A stretch of 64,000 nt of DNA from Bacteroidales bacterium (GCA_017398125.1 JAFQHE010000062.1:1-64000); one strand, 5' to 3'. Positions 1 to 9,183 are shown, counted from the stretch's first letter. The notes: a model not told the origin generated them from the sequence alone. Numbers and translations: made by a program.

Positions 1-1013
1 GTAGTAAGTTTGGCCTGCTTCATTATAAGGCCTATCTTGTTCACCTCATTCTCATTGTCGCCCCTCTTTGCAAGGTTGCAAAGAGCATAGTAATACCTTC
101 TGATTATCTCTTCCCGAGCCGCATCACAGCACACATCCTCATCACTCATACAGAAGCCCAGCATATTCACACCCATATCTGTAGGCGATTTGTAAGGACT
201 CTCACCATATATTGCCTCAAAGAGGGCATTCAGTACAGGAAATATCTCAATATCCCTGTTATAGTTCACAGCTATGTCGCCATAAGCCTCCAGATGGAAC
301 GGATCAATCATATTCACATCATTGAGATCTGCAGTTGCCGCCTCATATGCCATGTTCACAGGATGCTTGAGCGGAAGGTTCCATACCGGGAATGTCTCGA
401 ATTTTGCATATCCGGCCTTTATGTTCCTTTTGTGTTCATGATAAAGCTGGCTCAGACAAACAGCCATCTTTCCACTTCCGGGGCCCGGAGCTGTAACAAC
501 AACCAGCGGACGGGTTGTCTCAACATAGTCATTCTTGCCGAAACCCTCATCAGAATCAATGAGTGCCACATTGTTCGGATAACCCTCAATTGTATAATGA
601 TAATAGACCTTCATGCCGAGACGCTCAAGACGGGCTCTGTAGGCATCGGCACTCGGCTGGCCATTGTAGTGCGTTATAACCACACTGCTCACCAGCAGAC
701 CTACATTCTCAAACTCTGCGCTCAAACGGAGCACATCTTCATCGTATGTGATACCCAAATCGCCTCTGGTTTTGTTCTTCTCTATATCAATTGCACTAAT
801 CACCATTAGGATTTCCGCCTCATTTCTCAACTGCATAAGCATGTGCAGTTTGCTGTCGGGAAGAAAACCGGGCAAGACACGACTGGCGTGATTGTCATCA
901 AACAACTTACCTCCAAACTCAAGGTAAAGCTTGTCTCCGAACTGAGCTATTCTGTTTTTAATATGCTCAGACTGTATCCTGAGATATTTCTCGTTATCGA
1001 AACCTTTTTTCAT
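1..1013 (-). CDS. DUF1846 family protein, 5' part (runs off left edge)
   Basis: The first 337 codons are present, from an ATG at 1013. The translation begins MKKGFDNEKYLRIQSEHI and continues with family signatures such as LYLEFGGKLFDDNHASRVLPGF and VTAPGPGSGKMA. I recognise this as DUF1846 (UPF0371), a family of roughly 500 residues, so about a third is missing off the window. The PGPGSGK stretch resembles a phosphate-binding loop; the biochemical role is not established. It is transcribed divergently from the acyltransferase gene at 1117. A good -33/-7 promoter lies at 1022-1053, so close to the ATG that the mRNA may be nearly leaderless. The start choice is firm because it matches the family N-terminus. 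It contains one exact copy of the over-represented word TTCCCGACAG (853-862, minus). Confidence 0.85.
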   Translation of the reverse strand, partial: MKKGFDNEKYLRIQSEHIKNRIAQFGDKLYLEFGGKLFDDNHASRVLPGFLPDSKLHMLMQLRNEAEILMVISAIDIEKNKTRGDLGITYDEDVLRLSAEFENVGLLVSSVVITHYNGQPSADAYRARLERLGMKVYYHYTIEGYPNNVALIDSDEGFGKNDYVETTRPLVVVTAPGPGSGKMAVCLSQLYHEHKRNIKAGYAKFETFPVWNLPLKHPVNMAYEAATADLNDVNMIDPFHLEAYGDIAVNYNRDIEIFPVLNALFEAIYGESPYKSPTDMGVNMLGFCMSDEDVCCDAAREEIIRRYYYALCNLAKRGDNENEVNKIGLIMKQAKLT

Positions 1014-1021
1014 ACGGAATG

Positions 1022-1053
1022 CAAATATAGCCGTTCTGAAGCACCTTAACAAC
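1022..1053 (-). promoter_or_regulatory. Bacteroidota-type promoter for the DUF1846 gene
   Basis: Read on the minus strand: -33 GTTG at 1050-1053, a 20-nt spacer, then -7 TATATTTG at 1022-1029, matching TAnnTTTG. The box ends 8 nt before the ATG at 1013, leaving almost no 5' UTR. Confidence 0.6.
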
Positions 1054-1074
1054 AAAAAATGCAAAAAAATTACT

Positions 1075-1082
1075 TACATTTG
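1075..1082 (+). promoter_or_regulatory. -7 element for the DUF5009 gene
   Basis: TACATTTG matches the TAnnTTTG consensus 34 nt upstream of the ATG at 1117. No clear -33 TTG is visible at the expected distance, so this rests on the -7 box alone. Confidence 0.4.
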
Positions 1083-1116
1083 CCAATGTAAAATCTAATC
1101 TATAAAGGGCATTTTT

Positions 1117-2340
1117 ATGGCTTCAGAAGTTAAATCAAACAGATACACCGCATTGGATGTATTAAGGGGTATGACCGTTGCCGGAATGATTCTGGTAAAT
1201 AATCCGGGCAGTTGGGCTCACATTTTCCCGCCCCTACAACATGCAAAATGGGCTGGATGCACACCAACCGATCTTGTATTCCCCTTCTTTCTCTTTATCG
1301 TTGGTGCAGCAATGGCATTTTCCTTTGCAAAATACAACGAGCTCTTCACAGCTCCGAGTGTAAAGAAACTGCTTAAAAGAGGTGTTCTCATATTCCTTGT
1401 CGGACTTGCATTGAACGCATTCCCATTCTATCCTACCTATACAAAAGAGGGGCTTGAGGGCGGCGAACTCTACCTCTATTGGCTTAACCATTTGAGAATA
1501 TTTGGAGTATTGCAGCGCATTGCAATGTGTTATGTTGTTGGAGGTCTGGTTGCCTTATGGTTACAGAAACCAAAGAAAATCATACCTGCAATGGGTGTTC
1601 TTATGGCGCTTCATTGGATATTGCTATATATATTGGGTGACGCATCTGCACCGCTTGAAAATGGAGCCAAAGGTGTATTTTCATTGGCAGGACAGGGCTC
1701 TGGAGCTATTGATATAGCGCTAATCGGAGCAGACCACGTATACAAGGGATTCGGTATTCCATTTGATCCGGAGGGATTGTTGGGTACATTGTCGGGATCC
1801 TGCACCTTGCTTTTGGGATTCCTTATAGGCAATAAAATACGCACAGCAAGCAGCAAAATTGATGTCGTAGCACAGCTCTACACTATAGGTCTTTTCTGCC
1901 TTGCCGGAGGTTTGGTATGGAGCATCTGCTACCCTATAGTCAAAGCTTTATGGACCGGTTCATACGTATTGTATGCAGGTGGCTGGAGCATTATCATGCT
2001 TGCATTCTTCATCTATTTCATAGATATAAAGGGCAAAGAGAAGATATTTACACCATTCAAGGCTATGGGTATGAATCCGTTGTTTGCGTTTGTGATGGCA
2101 GGCTTGTTTGCCAAGGTATTCGGACGTATTATAACTTGGACTTCTGCCGTTGCTCTTCCGGACGGAACTGTTGGCGAGAAGACTTGGAGTCTGACCGGAT
2201 GGTTCTACAACAATGTGTGCGTTGGCCTTATTGGCAGCAACAATGAGTACTCGTCACTTATGTTTGCACTTATCTATGTGGCTATATTTATGCTTATGGC
2301 CATGTTCCTATACAAAAAGAAGATAATAATAAAACTATAA
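1117..2340 (+). CDS. DUF5009 / HGSNAT-like membrane acyltransferase
   Basis: A 407-residue integral membrane protein with about ten hydrophobic segments. The N-terminal signature (LDVLRGMTVAGMILVNNPGS, followed by PTDLVFPFFLFIVG) is typical of the DUF5009/DUF1624 group. These are related to heparan-alpha-glucosaminide N-acetyltransferase and NagX, which move an acetyl group across the inner membrane to an amino sugar. In Bacteroidota such genes often accompany glycan utilisation, but no glycan locus is adjacent here, so the substrate is unknown. The ATG at 1117 precedes the conserved TALDVLRG motif by 11 residues. A strong terminator follows at 2351. Family assignment is secure; substrate is inference. 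Confidence 0.8.
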   Translation: MASEVKSNRYTALDVLRGMTVAGMILVNNPGSWAHIFPPLQHAKWAGCTPTDLVFPFFLFIVGAAMAFSFAKYNELFTAPSVKKLLKRGVLIFLVGLALNAFPFYPTYTKEGLEGGELYLYWLNHLRIFGVLQRIAMCYVVGGLVALWLQKPKKIIPAMGVLMALHWILLYILGDASAPLENGAKGVFSLAGQGSGAIDIALIGADHVYKGFGIPFDPEGLLGTLSGSCTLLLGFLIGNKIRTASSKIDVVAQLYTIGLFCLAGGLVWSICYPIVKALWTGSYVLYAGGWSIIMLAFFIYFIDIKGKEKIFTPFKAMGMNPLFAFVMAGLFAKVFGRIITWTSAVALPDGTVGEKTWSLTGWFYNNVCVGLIGSNNEYSSLMFALIYVAIFMLMAMFLYKKKIIIKL

Positions 2341-2350
2341 TTCATTCTCA

Positions 2351-2376
2351 AAGGAGGGCACATCCCTCCTTTGTTG
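2351..2376 (+). terminator. Rho-independent terminator after the DUF5009 gene
   Basis: AAGGAGGG (2351-2358), a 5-nt loop, then CCCTCCTT (2364-2371), followed by TGTTGTT. The perfect 8-bp stem lies 10 nt past the stop. It also argues against the alternative TTG start at 2371 for the next gene. Confidence 0.75.
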
Positions 2377-2391
2377 TTCATTCTCTACAAG

Positions 2392-2904
2392 ATGGCATAC
2401 ATAGGATTGATTTCAGATACCCATTGCGTCTTTGATGATTGCCTCAAAAAATTTCTTGAACCGGTTGACCAGATTTGGCATGCCGGTGATTTCGGCAATA
2501 TCGCAACAGTTGATGCTATAGCCAAATTCAAACCACTTACCGGAGTGTACGGCAATTGTGATGACCAACAGATAAGGTTGTGCCAACCGCCCGTACAATG
2601 GTTTGAGATAGAGGGCATGAAGATTCTTATGATGCATATTGGAGGCTATCCGGGCAGATATGATTATAAAGCCATGCAACTTATATATGCCCATAGGCCC
2701 GACATCTTCATTTGCGGCCATTCACATATCCTTAAGGTAATGAACGACAAGAGTCTCGGCATGCTTGTCATAAACCCCGGAGCTGCAGGAATAGAGGGAT
2801 TTCACCAGGTAAGGACTGCGCTGAGATTCAGAATAGAGAATGGCACCATAAAGGATATGGAGGTGGGTGAATGGGAGAAGAAATTGTCCCGACCATCTTT
2901 TTGA
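2392..2904 (+). CDS. YfcE/MJ0936-type metallophosphoesterase
   Basis: A 170-residue calcineurin-like phosphoesterase. Metal-binding motifs are in order: SDTH (D9, H11), HAGDFGN (D33), YGNCD, a histidine in MMHIGG and CGHSH near residue 110. Proteins of this size (YfcE class) hydrolyse phosphodiesters in vitro with Mn2+; the physiological substrate is usually unknown. I start at the ATG at 2392 because the frame-compatible TTG at 2371 lies in the terminator stem and MAYIGLISDTH matches the family N-terminus. It stands alone between the DUF5009 terminator and the peptidase gene, which starts 43 nt downstream and may be co-transcribed. Confidence 0.85.
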   Translation: MAYIGLISDTHCVFDDCLKKFLEPVDQIWHAGDFGNIATVDAIAKFKPLTGVYGNCDDQQIRLCQPPVQWFEIEGMKILMMHIGGYPGRYDYKAMQLIYAHRPDIFICGHSHILKVMNDKSLGMLVINPGAAGIEGFHQVRTALRFRIENGTIKDMEVGEWEKKLSRPSF

Positions 2905-2947
2905 ATCCTAAGAACACATTTGCAACAAACAACAAAAAGACAACTAT

Positions 2948-5404
2948 ATGACTTTACTGAAAAAAGCACTCTTTACCGTAGCTGCCTTATGTTGCGGTAT
3001 GCTCTATGCACAACAAAGGCCTGTCACAAAGGCAAATTATGAGATGGCAGAACGCTTCTCACCAAAAAAGGTTGGCAAAATGGTATTTTCAACAAAAGTA
3101 CAGCCAAACTATTTCAAGAACTCAAACAAGTTTTGGTACTCCTATACAACCAGTTCAGGTATAGAATATTATATCGTTGATCCGGTTGCCGGTTCAAAAA
3201 GAAAGTTATGGGATATGGCTGAACTTGCTGCCCAAGTGACTGAAATAACAAAAGATCCATTTGATGCACAACATCTTCCAATAAAATCCCTTGAACTTGT
3301 AGATGACAAATACATGACATTCGAGATCAAGAGCTCCCTGATGGTTCCCAAGAAGGAGAGCAACTCATCCAAAGGCAAGAAAGGGGGAAAGGAGAACAAG
3401 GTGTTCCGCTTCCGGTATGATATAGCCTCCGGAAAACTTGCCGACATTACTGAACAGGAAAAGAGGGATGATAATCCTGGATGGGCAAGATTCTCACCCG
3501 ATGGAAAATATGCCGTATATGTAAAAAAATACAACCTCTGGTATATGGATGCCGAGAACTTGAGGAAGGCTGCCAAAGATGAGAAAGACTCAACAATTGT
3601 CGAGCATCAGCTTACAACTGACGGTACTGCAGATTTTCCATACGGAGGCAGATACGCCGACCCTTATGCCACTGAAGAGGAGCTGAACAAGAGGATTCCC
3701 GCCCAAATTGCATGGTCTCCGGATTCAAGGCACTTTATTATGGTTCGCACAGATGTAAGTAATATAAAACCGCTCTGGGTCATTGATGTTCTTGCCAATC
3801 CAAGGCCTAAACTTGAAGCATACAAATATCAGATGCCCGGAGAGCCAAGTCCAAAGCAACATCTTTACCTCTTTGATTTTGATGCAAAGAGTTCCAAGGT
3901 AATAAAAACTGCAGCATTCAAGGATCAGACCCTCACACTTGAATACAGGCCATTTACCCATAAAGAGCAATATGATGAATTCTTCTCTCCTGTATGGCTG
4001 GGCGACAATGGCAAATTCTACTTCAAGCGTACCAGCAGAGACCTTAAGCGCATGGATGTGTGTGAAGCAGAGGTAAATGCAGATAGCTGCAGGACCGTAA
4101 TAGAGGAGCGTCTCAACACATACGTGGAGAAACGTGAAAGCAGACTGCTTAACAACGGAACTGAAATTATTCACTGGTCAGAAAGGGATGGTTGGGCACA
4201 TCTGTATCTCTTTGGCACCGACGGCAAACTGAAAAACCGCATTACCAAAGGAGATTGGCATGTAGACCAGATAGTTGGAGTTGATGAAGCAAAACGTCTT
4301 GTCTATTTTACAGCCTGCGGAAAAGAGAAAGGTCAGGATCCATATTACTGCCACATGTACTGTGCATCCCTTGACGGCACAAACATCAAGCTTCTCAATC
4401 CTGGCAACTACGATTTCGAAGAGAATATAATGACTGATGACAACCGCTACTTTGTAAGCAACTACTCAAGAGTAGATACAACCCCAATGTCGGCACTATA
4501 TGACAACACCGGACGCAAGATTATGGATCTTGAGAAGGCAGATCTCAGCCAGCTCTTTGCAATGGGCTACAAATTCCCTGAAATATTCAAAGTGAAGGCC
4601 GGTGACGGCATTACTGATCTGTATGGCGTAATGTACAAGCCTTTTGATTTTGACTCCACAAAGCTCTACCCTATCATTGAGTATGTATATCCGGGGCCAC
4701 AGACAGAGGCAAACAACTCTACATGGAGCAAATCAATGAACAGGATTGACCGTCTGGCTCAGTTGGGTTTTGTAGTGGTGACCGTAGGTAACCGCGGAGG
4801 ACACCCGAACAGATCCAAATGGTACCACAACTTTGGATACGGCAACTTGAGAGATTACGGTCTTGAGGACAAGAAGGTTGCAGTACAGCAACTTGCAGCA
4901 CGCTACCCTTTCATCAACGGCAAAAAGGTTGGTATACATGGCCATTCGGGAGGAGGATTTATGTCAACAGCAGCAATCCTCAAATATCCTGATTTCTTTA
5001 CAGCGGCTGTCTCTTGTGCCGGCAACCATGACAACAGCATCTACAACAGATGGTGGAGTGAACAACATCATGGCATACTTGAAGAGATCTCAGAAAAGGG
5101 TGACACAACCTTCAAATACAAGATAGACACCAATCAGGAGTTGGCAAAAAACCTTAAGGGTCACTTGCTCCTTATTACCGGAGATATTGACAACAATGTT
5201 CATCCAGGCGGCACAATAAGGGTAGTGAATGCGCTTATCAAAGCCAACAAACGGTTTGATATGCTTGTTCTTCCGGGACAACGCCACAGTTTTGGAACAA
5301 TGGATGAATACTTCTTCTGGAGAATGGCAGACTACTTCTCAAAATACCTTATGGAAGACAATACACCAAGGCCTATAGATATACCTGAGATGAACAACAA
5401 CTGA
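2948..5404 (+). CDS. S9 family prolyl/dipeptidyl peptidase (DPP IV-like)
   Basis: An 818-residue exported serine peptidase. The first ~21 residues form a signal peptide ending at LYA-QQ. Residues ~40-540 are the DPP IV-type beta-propeller (runs such as FSPDGKYAVYV and IAWSPDSRHFI), and the C-terminal ~250 residues are the alpha/beta-hydrolase domain. The catalytic triad is readable: S667 in GHSGGG, D748 in GDIDNNVH and H780 in GQRHSFG. Family S9B removes N-terminal dipeptides, commonly X-Pro, from peptides in the periplasm, supporting amino-acid and peptide nutrition. There is a lysine/serine-rich insertion near residue 140. The AT-rich spacer after the stop leads into the ompP1 promoter. Exact cleavage specificity cannot be read from sequence. 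Confidence 0.9.
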   Translation: MTLLKKALFTVAALCCGMLYAQQRPVTKANYEMAERFSPKKVGKMVFSTKVQPNYFKNSNKFWYSYTTSSGIEYYIVDPVAGSKRKLWDMAELAAQVTEITKDPFDAQHLPIKSLELVDDKYMTFEIKSSLMVPKKESNSSKGKKGGKENKVFRFRYDIASGKLADITEQEKRDDNPGWARFSPDGKYAVYVKKYNLWYMDAENLRKAAKDEKDSTIVEHQLTTDGTADFPYGGRYADPYATEEELNKRIPAQIAWSPDSRHFIMVRTDVSNIKPLWVIDVLANPRPKLEAYKYQMPGEPSPKQHLYLFDFDAKSSKVIKTAAFKDQTLTLEYRPFTHKEQYDEFFSPVWLGDNGKFYFKRTSRDLKRMDVCEAEVNADSCRTVIEERLNTYVEKRESRLLNNGTEIIHWSERDGWAHLYLFGTDGKLKNRITKGDWHVDQIVGVDEAKRLVYFTACGKEKGQDPYYCHMYCASLDGTNIKLLNPGNYDFEENIMTDDNRYFVSNYSRVDTTPMSALYDNTGRKIMDLEKADLSQLFAMGYKFPEIFKVKAGDGITDLYGVMYKPFDFDSTKLYPIIEYVYPGPQTEANNSTWSKSMNRIDRLAQLGFVVVTVGNRGGHPNRSKWYHNFGYGNLRDYGLEDKKVAVQQLAARYPFINGKKVGIHGHSGGGFMSTAAILKYPDFFTAAVSCAGNHDNSIYNRWWSEQHHGILEEISEKGDTTFKYKIDTNQELAKNLKGHLLLITGDIDNNVHPGGTIRVVNALIKANKRFDMLVLPGQRHSFGTMDEYFFWRMADYFSKYLMEDNTPRPIDIPEMNNN

Positions 5405-5467
5405 TTCCAATCATAGCTATCCAGCCAACGTGTATTTTTAACACATTGATTTATAATCAATTGTAAA

Positions 5468-5527
5468 AACGACCGCAAAAGTTGTATATTTTAAAAAAGT
5501 TATATACCTTTGCGGCCGTTTTTTTGT
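5468..5527 (+). terminator. Inverted repeat with T-run, probable terminator of the S9 peptidase gene
   Basis: Arms AACGACCGCAAA (5468-5479) and TTTGCGGCCGTT (5509-5520) pair at 11 of 12 positions. The second arm runs into a T-tract. The 29-nt loop contains most of the promoter for the next gene, so the same DNA could both stop upstream transcription and start the next transcript. Confidence 0.45.
5481..5512 (+). promoter_or_regulatory. Promoter for the OmpP1/FadL-like gene
   Basis: -33 GTTG at 5481-5484, a 20-nt spacer and -7 TACCTTTG at 5505-5512, 31 nt before the ATG. This is one of the best consensus promoters in the window. The -7 box forms part of an inverted-repeat arm. Confidence 0.75.
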
Positions 5528-5543
5528 ATAAATTGAAGTAAAA

Positions 5544-7016
5544 ATGATTAAGAAAAACTTGACAAAACTATCGGCCCTTGCTAAAAAGGGATTGGCAGTA
5601 GTTGCCGCATGTGCAATCTCTCTACCAGCTTTTGCAGAGGGCTATCAGATCAACAGCCAGAGTGCCAGACAAGCAGGTATGGGACATACCGGAGTTGCAC
5701 TTAAACTTGGTGCAGAGAGTATGCTTTTCAACCCTGCAGGTATGGCATTTATGGATTCAAAATTTGACATTTCGTTGGGACTTACAGGTATCCAGTCAAA
5801 AGTTAAATACCAGAATGGAACTACAGAGTTGGAGACAGATAATCCTCTAAGCACTCCTATTTTTGGTTATATCGGCTACAAACCCTGCAAAAACCTTGCT
5901 TTCGGTGTAAGCTTGACAAACCCTGCAGGAAACTCATTGGTATGGCCAAACAGCTGGGCCGGTTCATCAATTATCCAGGAGGTTTCATTGAAAGCATTCA
6001 GTGTCCAGCCAACTGTTTCATACAAATTTGGAGACATTCTCAGCATAGGTGCCGGTCTTATGATTGACTTTGGAAGTTTCAGCCAGAATAAGGCCTTGAT
6101 TCAAAAGGGTGCTTTTGACCAGTTAGGTGCAATGGCCGGATCCCTTTCACAGATGATTCCTGCAATGGGTGCAATGGCATCAGCAATAGGCTCTCTTCCT
6201 GCAAGCGACTTGGCAAACATTGAGTTGTCGGGAAATGCGAAAGTGGCATTTGGTGTAAATGTTGGTGTTATGGTGAATGTTTCACCTAAGGTAACTCTTG
6301 GTGCTTCATACAGATCTAAAGTAAAGATGAGCGTAGAGGGAGGTGAGGCTGACATCGAGTATGCAAATGATGCAGCAGAGAGCGTTCTAAATACATTTGC
6401 AAAATTGGATTTGGCGACTCTTGCCGGTTCACTTCCGCCAGCAGTGGCTTCACAGCTTGATTTGAACGCTATTATGGCAAAGCAGGCTCAAATCAAATTT
6501 ATGGATGCTCTTGATGATGCAGAGTTTGACGCATCACTTCCAATTCCAAGTATCTTTAACATAGGTATAGGATACAAACCAATTGATGGTCTTACACTTA
6601 CAGGAGAGTTTCAATATACCGGCTGGAGTGCATACGAAAAACTCCTTGTGCAATTTGACGAGTCTGCAGGAGACTATACAATTGAGAGCATAAAGGGTTA
6701 TGAGAACTCATTTGCTGTAAGAATCGGTGGAGAATATGTTATCTCAGACTTTGCAACTGTAAGATTGGGTGGATATGTAGATACTACCCCTGTGCAGAAG
6801 GACAATTATAACCCGGAGACACCTGGTGCAACTACTTTCTGCGGTACCGTTGGTGCATCCTTGAGCCCTGTAAAATTCATGGCAATTGACCTTACACTTG
6901 CATACCTTGCAGGCCAGAAAACTTACGGAACATATAATGAGGGTGCAGTAACCTTCTCTGGTGATTACCAGAAAAGTGCATTCATGCCCGCACTTGGTCT
7001 GAGATTCCAGTTCTAA
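5544..7016 (+). CDS. OmpP1/FadL/TodX-family outer membrane channel
   Basis: A 490-residue outer membrane beta-barrel. It has a cleavable signal peptide (cut near AFAEG, residue ~31) and the family's N-terminal region with a conserved NPAG (LFNPAGMAFM). The predicted barrel strands end in the aromatic LGLRFQF. FadL-type channels move hydrophobic molecules, classically long-chain fatty acids, across the outer membrane. The mid-protein segment (~residues 180-310), rich in Ala, Gly, Leu and Met, is longer than in E. coli FadL and probably forms an extracellular region. It is monocistronic: its own promoter lies 31 nt upstream and a strong hairpin follows. The cargo is unknown. Confidence 0.85.
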   Translation: MIKKNLTKLSALAKKGLAVVAACAISLPAFAEGYQINSQSARQAGMGHTGVALKLGAESMLFNPAGMAFMDSKFDISLGLTGIQSKVKYQNGTTELETDNPLSTPIFGYIGYKPCKNLAFGVSLTNPAGNSLVWPNSWAGSSIIQEVSLKAFSVQPTVSYKFGDILSIGAGLMIDFGSFSQNKALIQKGAFDQLGAMAGSLSQMIPAMGAMASAIGSLPASDLANIELSGNAKVAFGVNVGVMVNVSPKVTLGASYRSKVKMSVEGGEADIEYANDAAESVLNTFAKLDLATLAGSLPPAVASQLDLNAIMAKQAQIKFMDALDDAEFDASLPIPSIFNIGIGYKPIDGLTLTGEFQYTGWSAYEKLLVQFDESAGDYTIESIKGYENSFAVRIGGEYVISDFATVRLGGYVDTTPVQKDNYNPETPGATTFCGTVGASLSPVKFMAIDLTLAYLAGQKTYGTYNEGAVTFSGDYQKSAFMPALGLRFQF

Positions 7017-7103
7017 AAATTTAAAATTCTGCCAAAAGAGGCAAATTAATTTTAGAATTGGATATTTCTGGGAACAAAAGAGTTAATTTAACTATATATC
7101 ACT

Positions 7104-7154
7104 GCGTTTCAAAGTTCTGTAGCTATTTTTACAGAAACCTTGAAACGCTTTTTT
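7104..7154 (+). terminator. Long hairpin with T6, terminator of the ompP1-like gene abutting comM
   Basis: GCGTTTCAA (7104-7112) pairs with TTGAAACGC (7140-7148), and TTCTGTA (7115-7121) with TACAGAA (7130-7136). Six T residues follow (7149-7154). This is a 16-bp stem with one small internal loop. The T-tract ends directly at the comM ATG (7155). Confidence 0.8.
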
Positions 7155-8720
7155 ATGTTGTGTAAAGTCTTTTGTGCATGCTGCAGCGGTCTTGATGCAG
7201 TTATAATAACAATTGAGGCGGATGTTGACAAAGGCATCTCTTTCTATCTTGTAGGGCTTCCCGACAGTGCAGTAAAGGAGAGCCAGCAACGCATAAGTAC
7301 AGCCCTTAACCATTACGGGTTCAGGATCCCCGGCAAAAGGATTGTGATTAATATGGCCCCCGCCAACATTCGCAAGGAGGGCTCGGCATTTGACATTGCA
7401 ATAGCAATAGGAATACTCTGCGCCTCTGGACAAATTTCACAGGATACCATATCGCAGGAACGCCTCAACAGATTCCTTATAATGGGAGAGCTTGCACTCG
7501 ACGGCTCTCTGAGAAGTTTTTCGGGAGCATTGCCAATAGCCATAACTGCCGCACAAAACGGTTTCGAAGGATGCATTTTCCCAATTGAGGCAGCAATGGA
7601 GTGTTCGGAACTGGAAAGTATTCCCATCTATGCGGCATCAGATATAAGAGAAGTACTTGAGATCCTGAAGAGCGACGAAATTGGGAGCAGATACCTTATC
7701 TCCAATATTATTGGCGAGCATAGTAGAAAGGCCAGACCTCCTATAGAGCATGAATATGATTTTGCACAGGTCAAGGGGCAGCAGAGTGCCAGACTTGCAC
7801 TGGAAATAGCAGCGGCAGGTTATCACAATATAATTCTCTCTGGAGTCCCAGGTTGTGGTAAAACACTCATGGCCAAATGTCTGCCTTCAATAATGCCAGC
7901 CCTTACCTTTGAAAAATCAATAGAGACAAGTAAAATCTACTCAGTAAGCGGAATTTTACAGAATATGGGCGGTTTTATAAAGGAGGCTCCATTCAGGACA
8001 CCACATCACACCACTACAGTGACCGCTTTTGCCGGTGGAGGACACTCTTCACTTCCAGGAGAGATGTCACTGGCACACAACGGCATCCTGTTTATGGATG
8101 AATTCTGCGAATTTCCCCGCCATATCATTGAGGCCCTCAGACAACCTATGGAGGATGGCACAATTCAGATAAGCCGGGTAAAGAACAAGTATCTCTATCC
8201 GGCAGACTTCATGCTTGTAGCCACAATGAATCCATGCCCATGCGGCTTCTACGGAAGTACAGCCCACAACTGCACATGCTCAACAGCATCAATCATCAAA
8301 TATACCTCCCGCATATCAGGTCCCATCCTTGACAGGATTGATCTTCACGTGGCAGTAAGCTCCGTTGATCCGGCCAGCCTTATAAACATCGGCAACACCC
8401 CTGCTGCAGTCGAGAGCAGTTCAACAATTGCAGCACGCGTACTTAAAGCGCGCAATATCCAATACGAGCGATATAAAGGCGAGCGGTTCAATACAAACTC
8501 CCGGATCCCTGCTTCAAAACTCGAATACTACTGCAATATAGGCACAAAAGAGAGGGGATATATAAAGGGAGTTGTCACAAAACTGGGACTCTCCGCAAGA
8601 AGTTACAGTAAAATATTGAAAATATCACGTACAATAGCAGACTTGGATGGCAAGGATTTTATATCTTTGGAACATATTTCAAAGGCACTTCAATACAGGA
8701 GCTGCCTACCGCACTACTAA
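7155..8720 (+). CDS. comM: ComM/YifB-family AAA+ ATPase (Mg-chelatase-like)
   Basis: A 521-residue protein in the family's usual size range. The N-terminal Lon-like fold domain contains the signature YLVGLPDSAVKESQQRI. The AAA+ domain has Walker A GVPGCGKT (from residue 230) and Walker B GILFMDEF, and the C-terminal YifB domain ends the protein. ComM is a hexameric helicase that promotes branch migration during integration of transformed DNA; many non-competent bacteria also carry it. I start at the ATG at 7155 because MLCKVFCACCSGLDAV matches the family start; the TTG at 7140 lies inside the terminator stem. The start codon touches the T-tract of that terminator, so expression may need read-through or an unseen promoter. 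tsaE follows after 28 nt. One exact TTCCCGACAG lies at 7258. Confidence 0.9.
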   Translation: MLCKVFCACCSGLDAVIITIEADVDKGISFYLVGLPDSAVKESQQRISTALNHYGFRIPGKRIVINMAPANIRKEGSAFDIAIAIGILCASGQISQDTISQERLNRFLIMGELALDGSLRSFSGALPIAITAAQNGFEGCIFPIEAAMECSELESIPIYAASDIREVLEILKSDEIGSRYLISNIIGEHSRKARPPIEHEYDFAQVKGQQSARLALEIAAAGYHNIILSGVPGCGKTLMAKCLPSIMPALTFEKSIETSKIYSVSGILQNMGGFIKEAPFRTPHHTTTVTAFAGGGHSSLPGEMSLAHNGILFMDEFCEFPRHIIEALRQPMEDGTIQISRVKNKYLYPADFMLVATMNPCPCGFYGSTAHNCTCSTASIIKYTSRISGPILDRIDLHVAVSSVDPASLINIGNTPAAVESSSTIAARVLKARNIQYERYKGERFNTNSRIPASKLEYYCNIGTKERGYIKGVVTKLGLSARSYSKILKISRTIADLDGKDFISLEHISKALQYRSCLPHY

Positions 8721-8748
8721 CGGCACAAACAGATATTATTGGAGGAAA

Positions 8749-9183
8749 ATGGCACTTAAAAAGATATGTATCGGTTCTTTGGAGAGAATAGATGAAGCGG
8801 CACAGGAGTTCATAAGTTTCATCTCAAATTCAGACTTGCAAAGCAACATATTTGCATTTTACGGCAATATGGGAGCAGGCAAGACAACATTTATTACTGC
8901 ACTATGCAGGGTTCTTGGAGTTGAAGACACTGTAAACAGCCCGACTTTTACAATAGTGAATGAATACAGGGCTGCCAAAGGCTTTCCAATATATCACTTT
9001 GATTTCTACCGTATAAACAAGGAGAGTGAAGCGTATGATATTGGCATTGACGAATATTTTGGAGGAGATGGTCTCTGTTTCATTGAGTGGCCACAGAAGA
9101 TTTCACAAATCCTTCCTGATGATATAATCAATGTATCAATCAATGTTCTTCCCGACGGTTCACGTCAGATTGAAATTGGCTGA
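8749..9183 (+). CDS. tsaE: tRNA threonylcarbamoyladenosine biosynthesis ATPase TsaE
   Basis: A 144-residue P-loop protein. It has Walker A GNMGAGKT (residues 39-46), the switch-like SPTFTIVNEY, then YHFDFYR and FIEWPQ, all hallmarks of TsaE. TsaE works with TsaB, TsaD and TsaC to make t6A37 in tRNAs that read ANN codons. A longer frame extends upstream into comM, but the ATG at 8749 is preceded by GGAGGAAA, a rare good Shine-Dalgarno sequence here, and gives the normal family length. It is probably co-transcribed with comM. Repeat element R1 lies between its 3' end and the convergent NamZ gene. Confidence 0.92.
   Translation: MALKKICIGSLERIDEAAQEFISFISNSDLQSNIFAFYGNMGAGKTTFITALCRVLGVEDTVNSPTFTIVNEYRAAKGFPIYHFDFYRINKESEAYDIGIDEYFGGDGLCFIEWPQKISQILPDDIINVSINVLPDGSRQIEIG

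Noticed and set aside
294-809. Plus-strand ORF of 171 codons
   Set aside because: It is antisense to the DUF1846 gene, whose minus-strand translation matches a known family.
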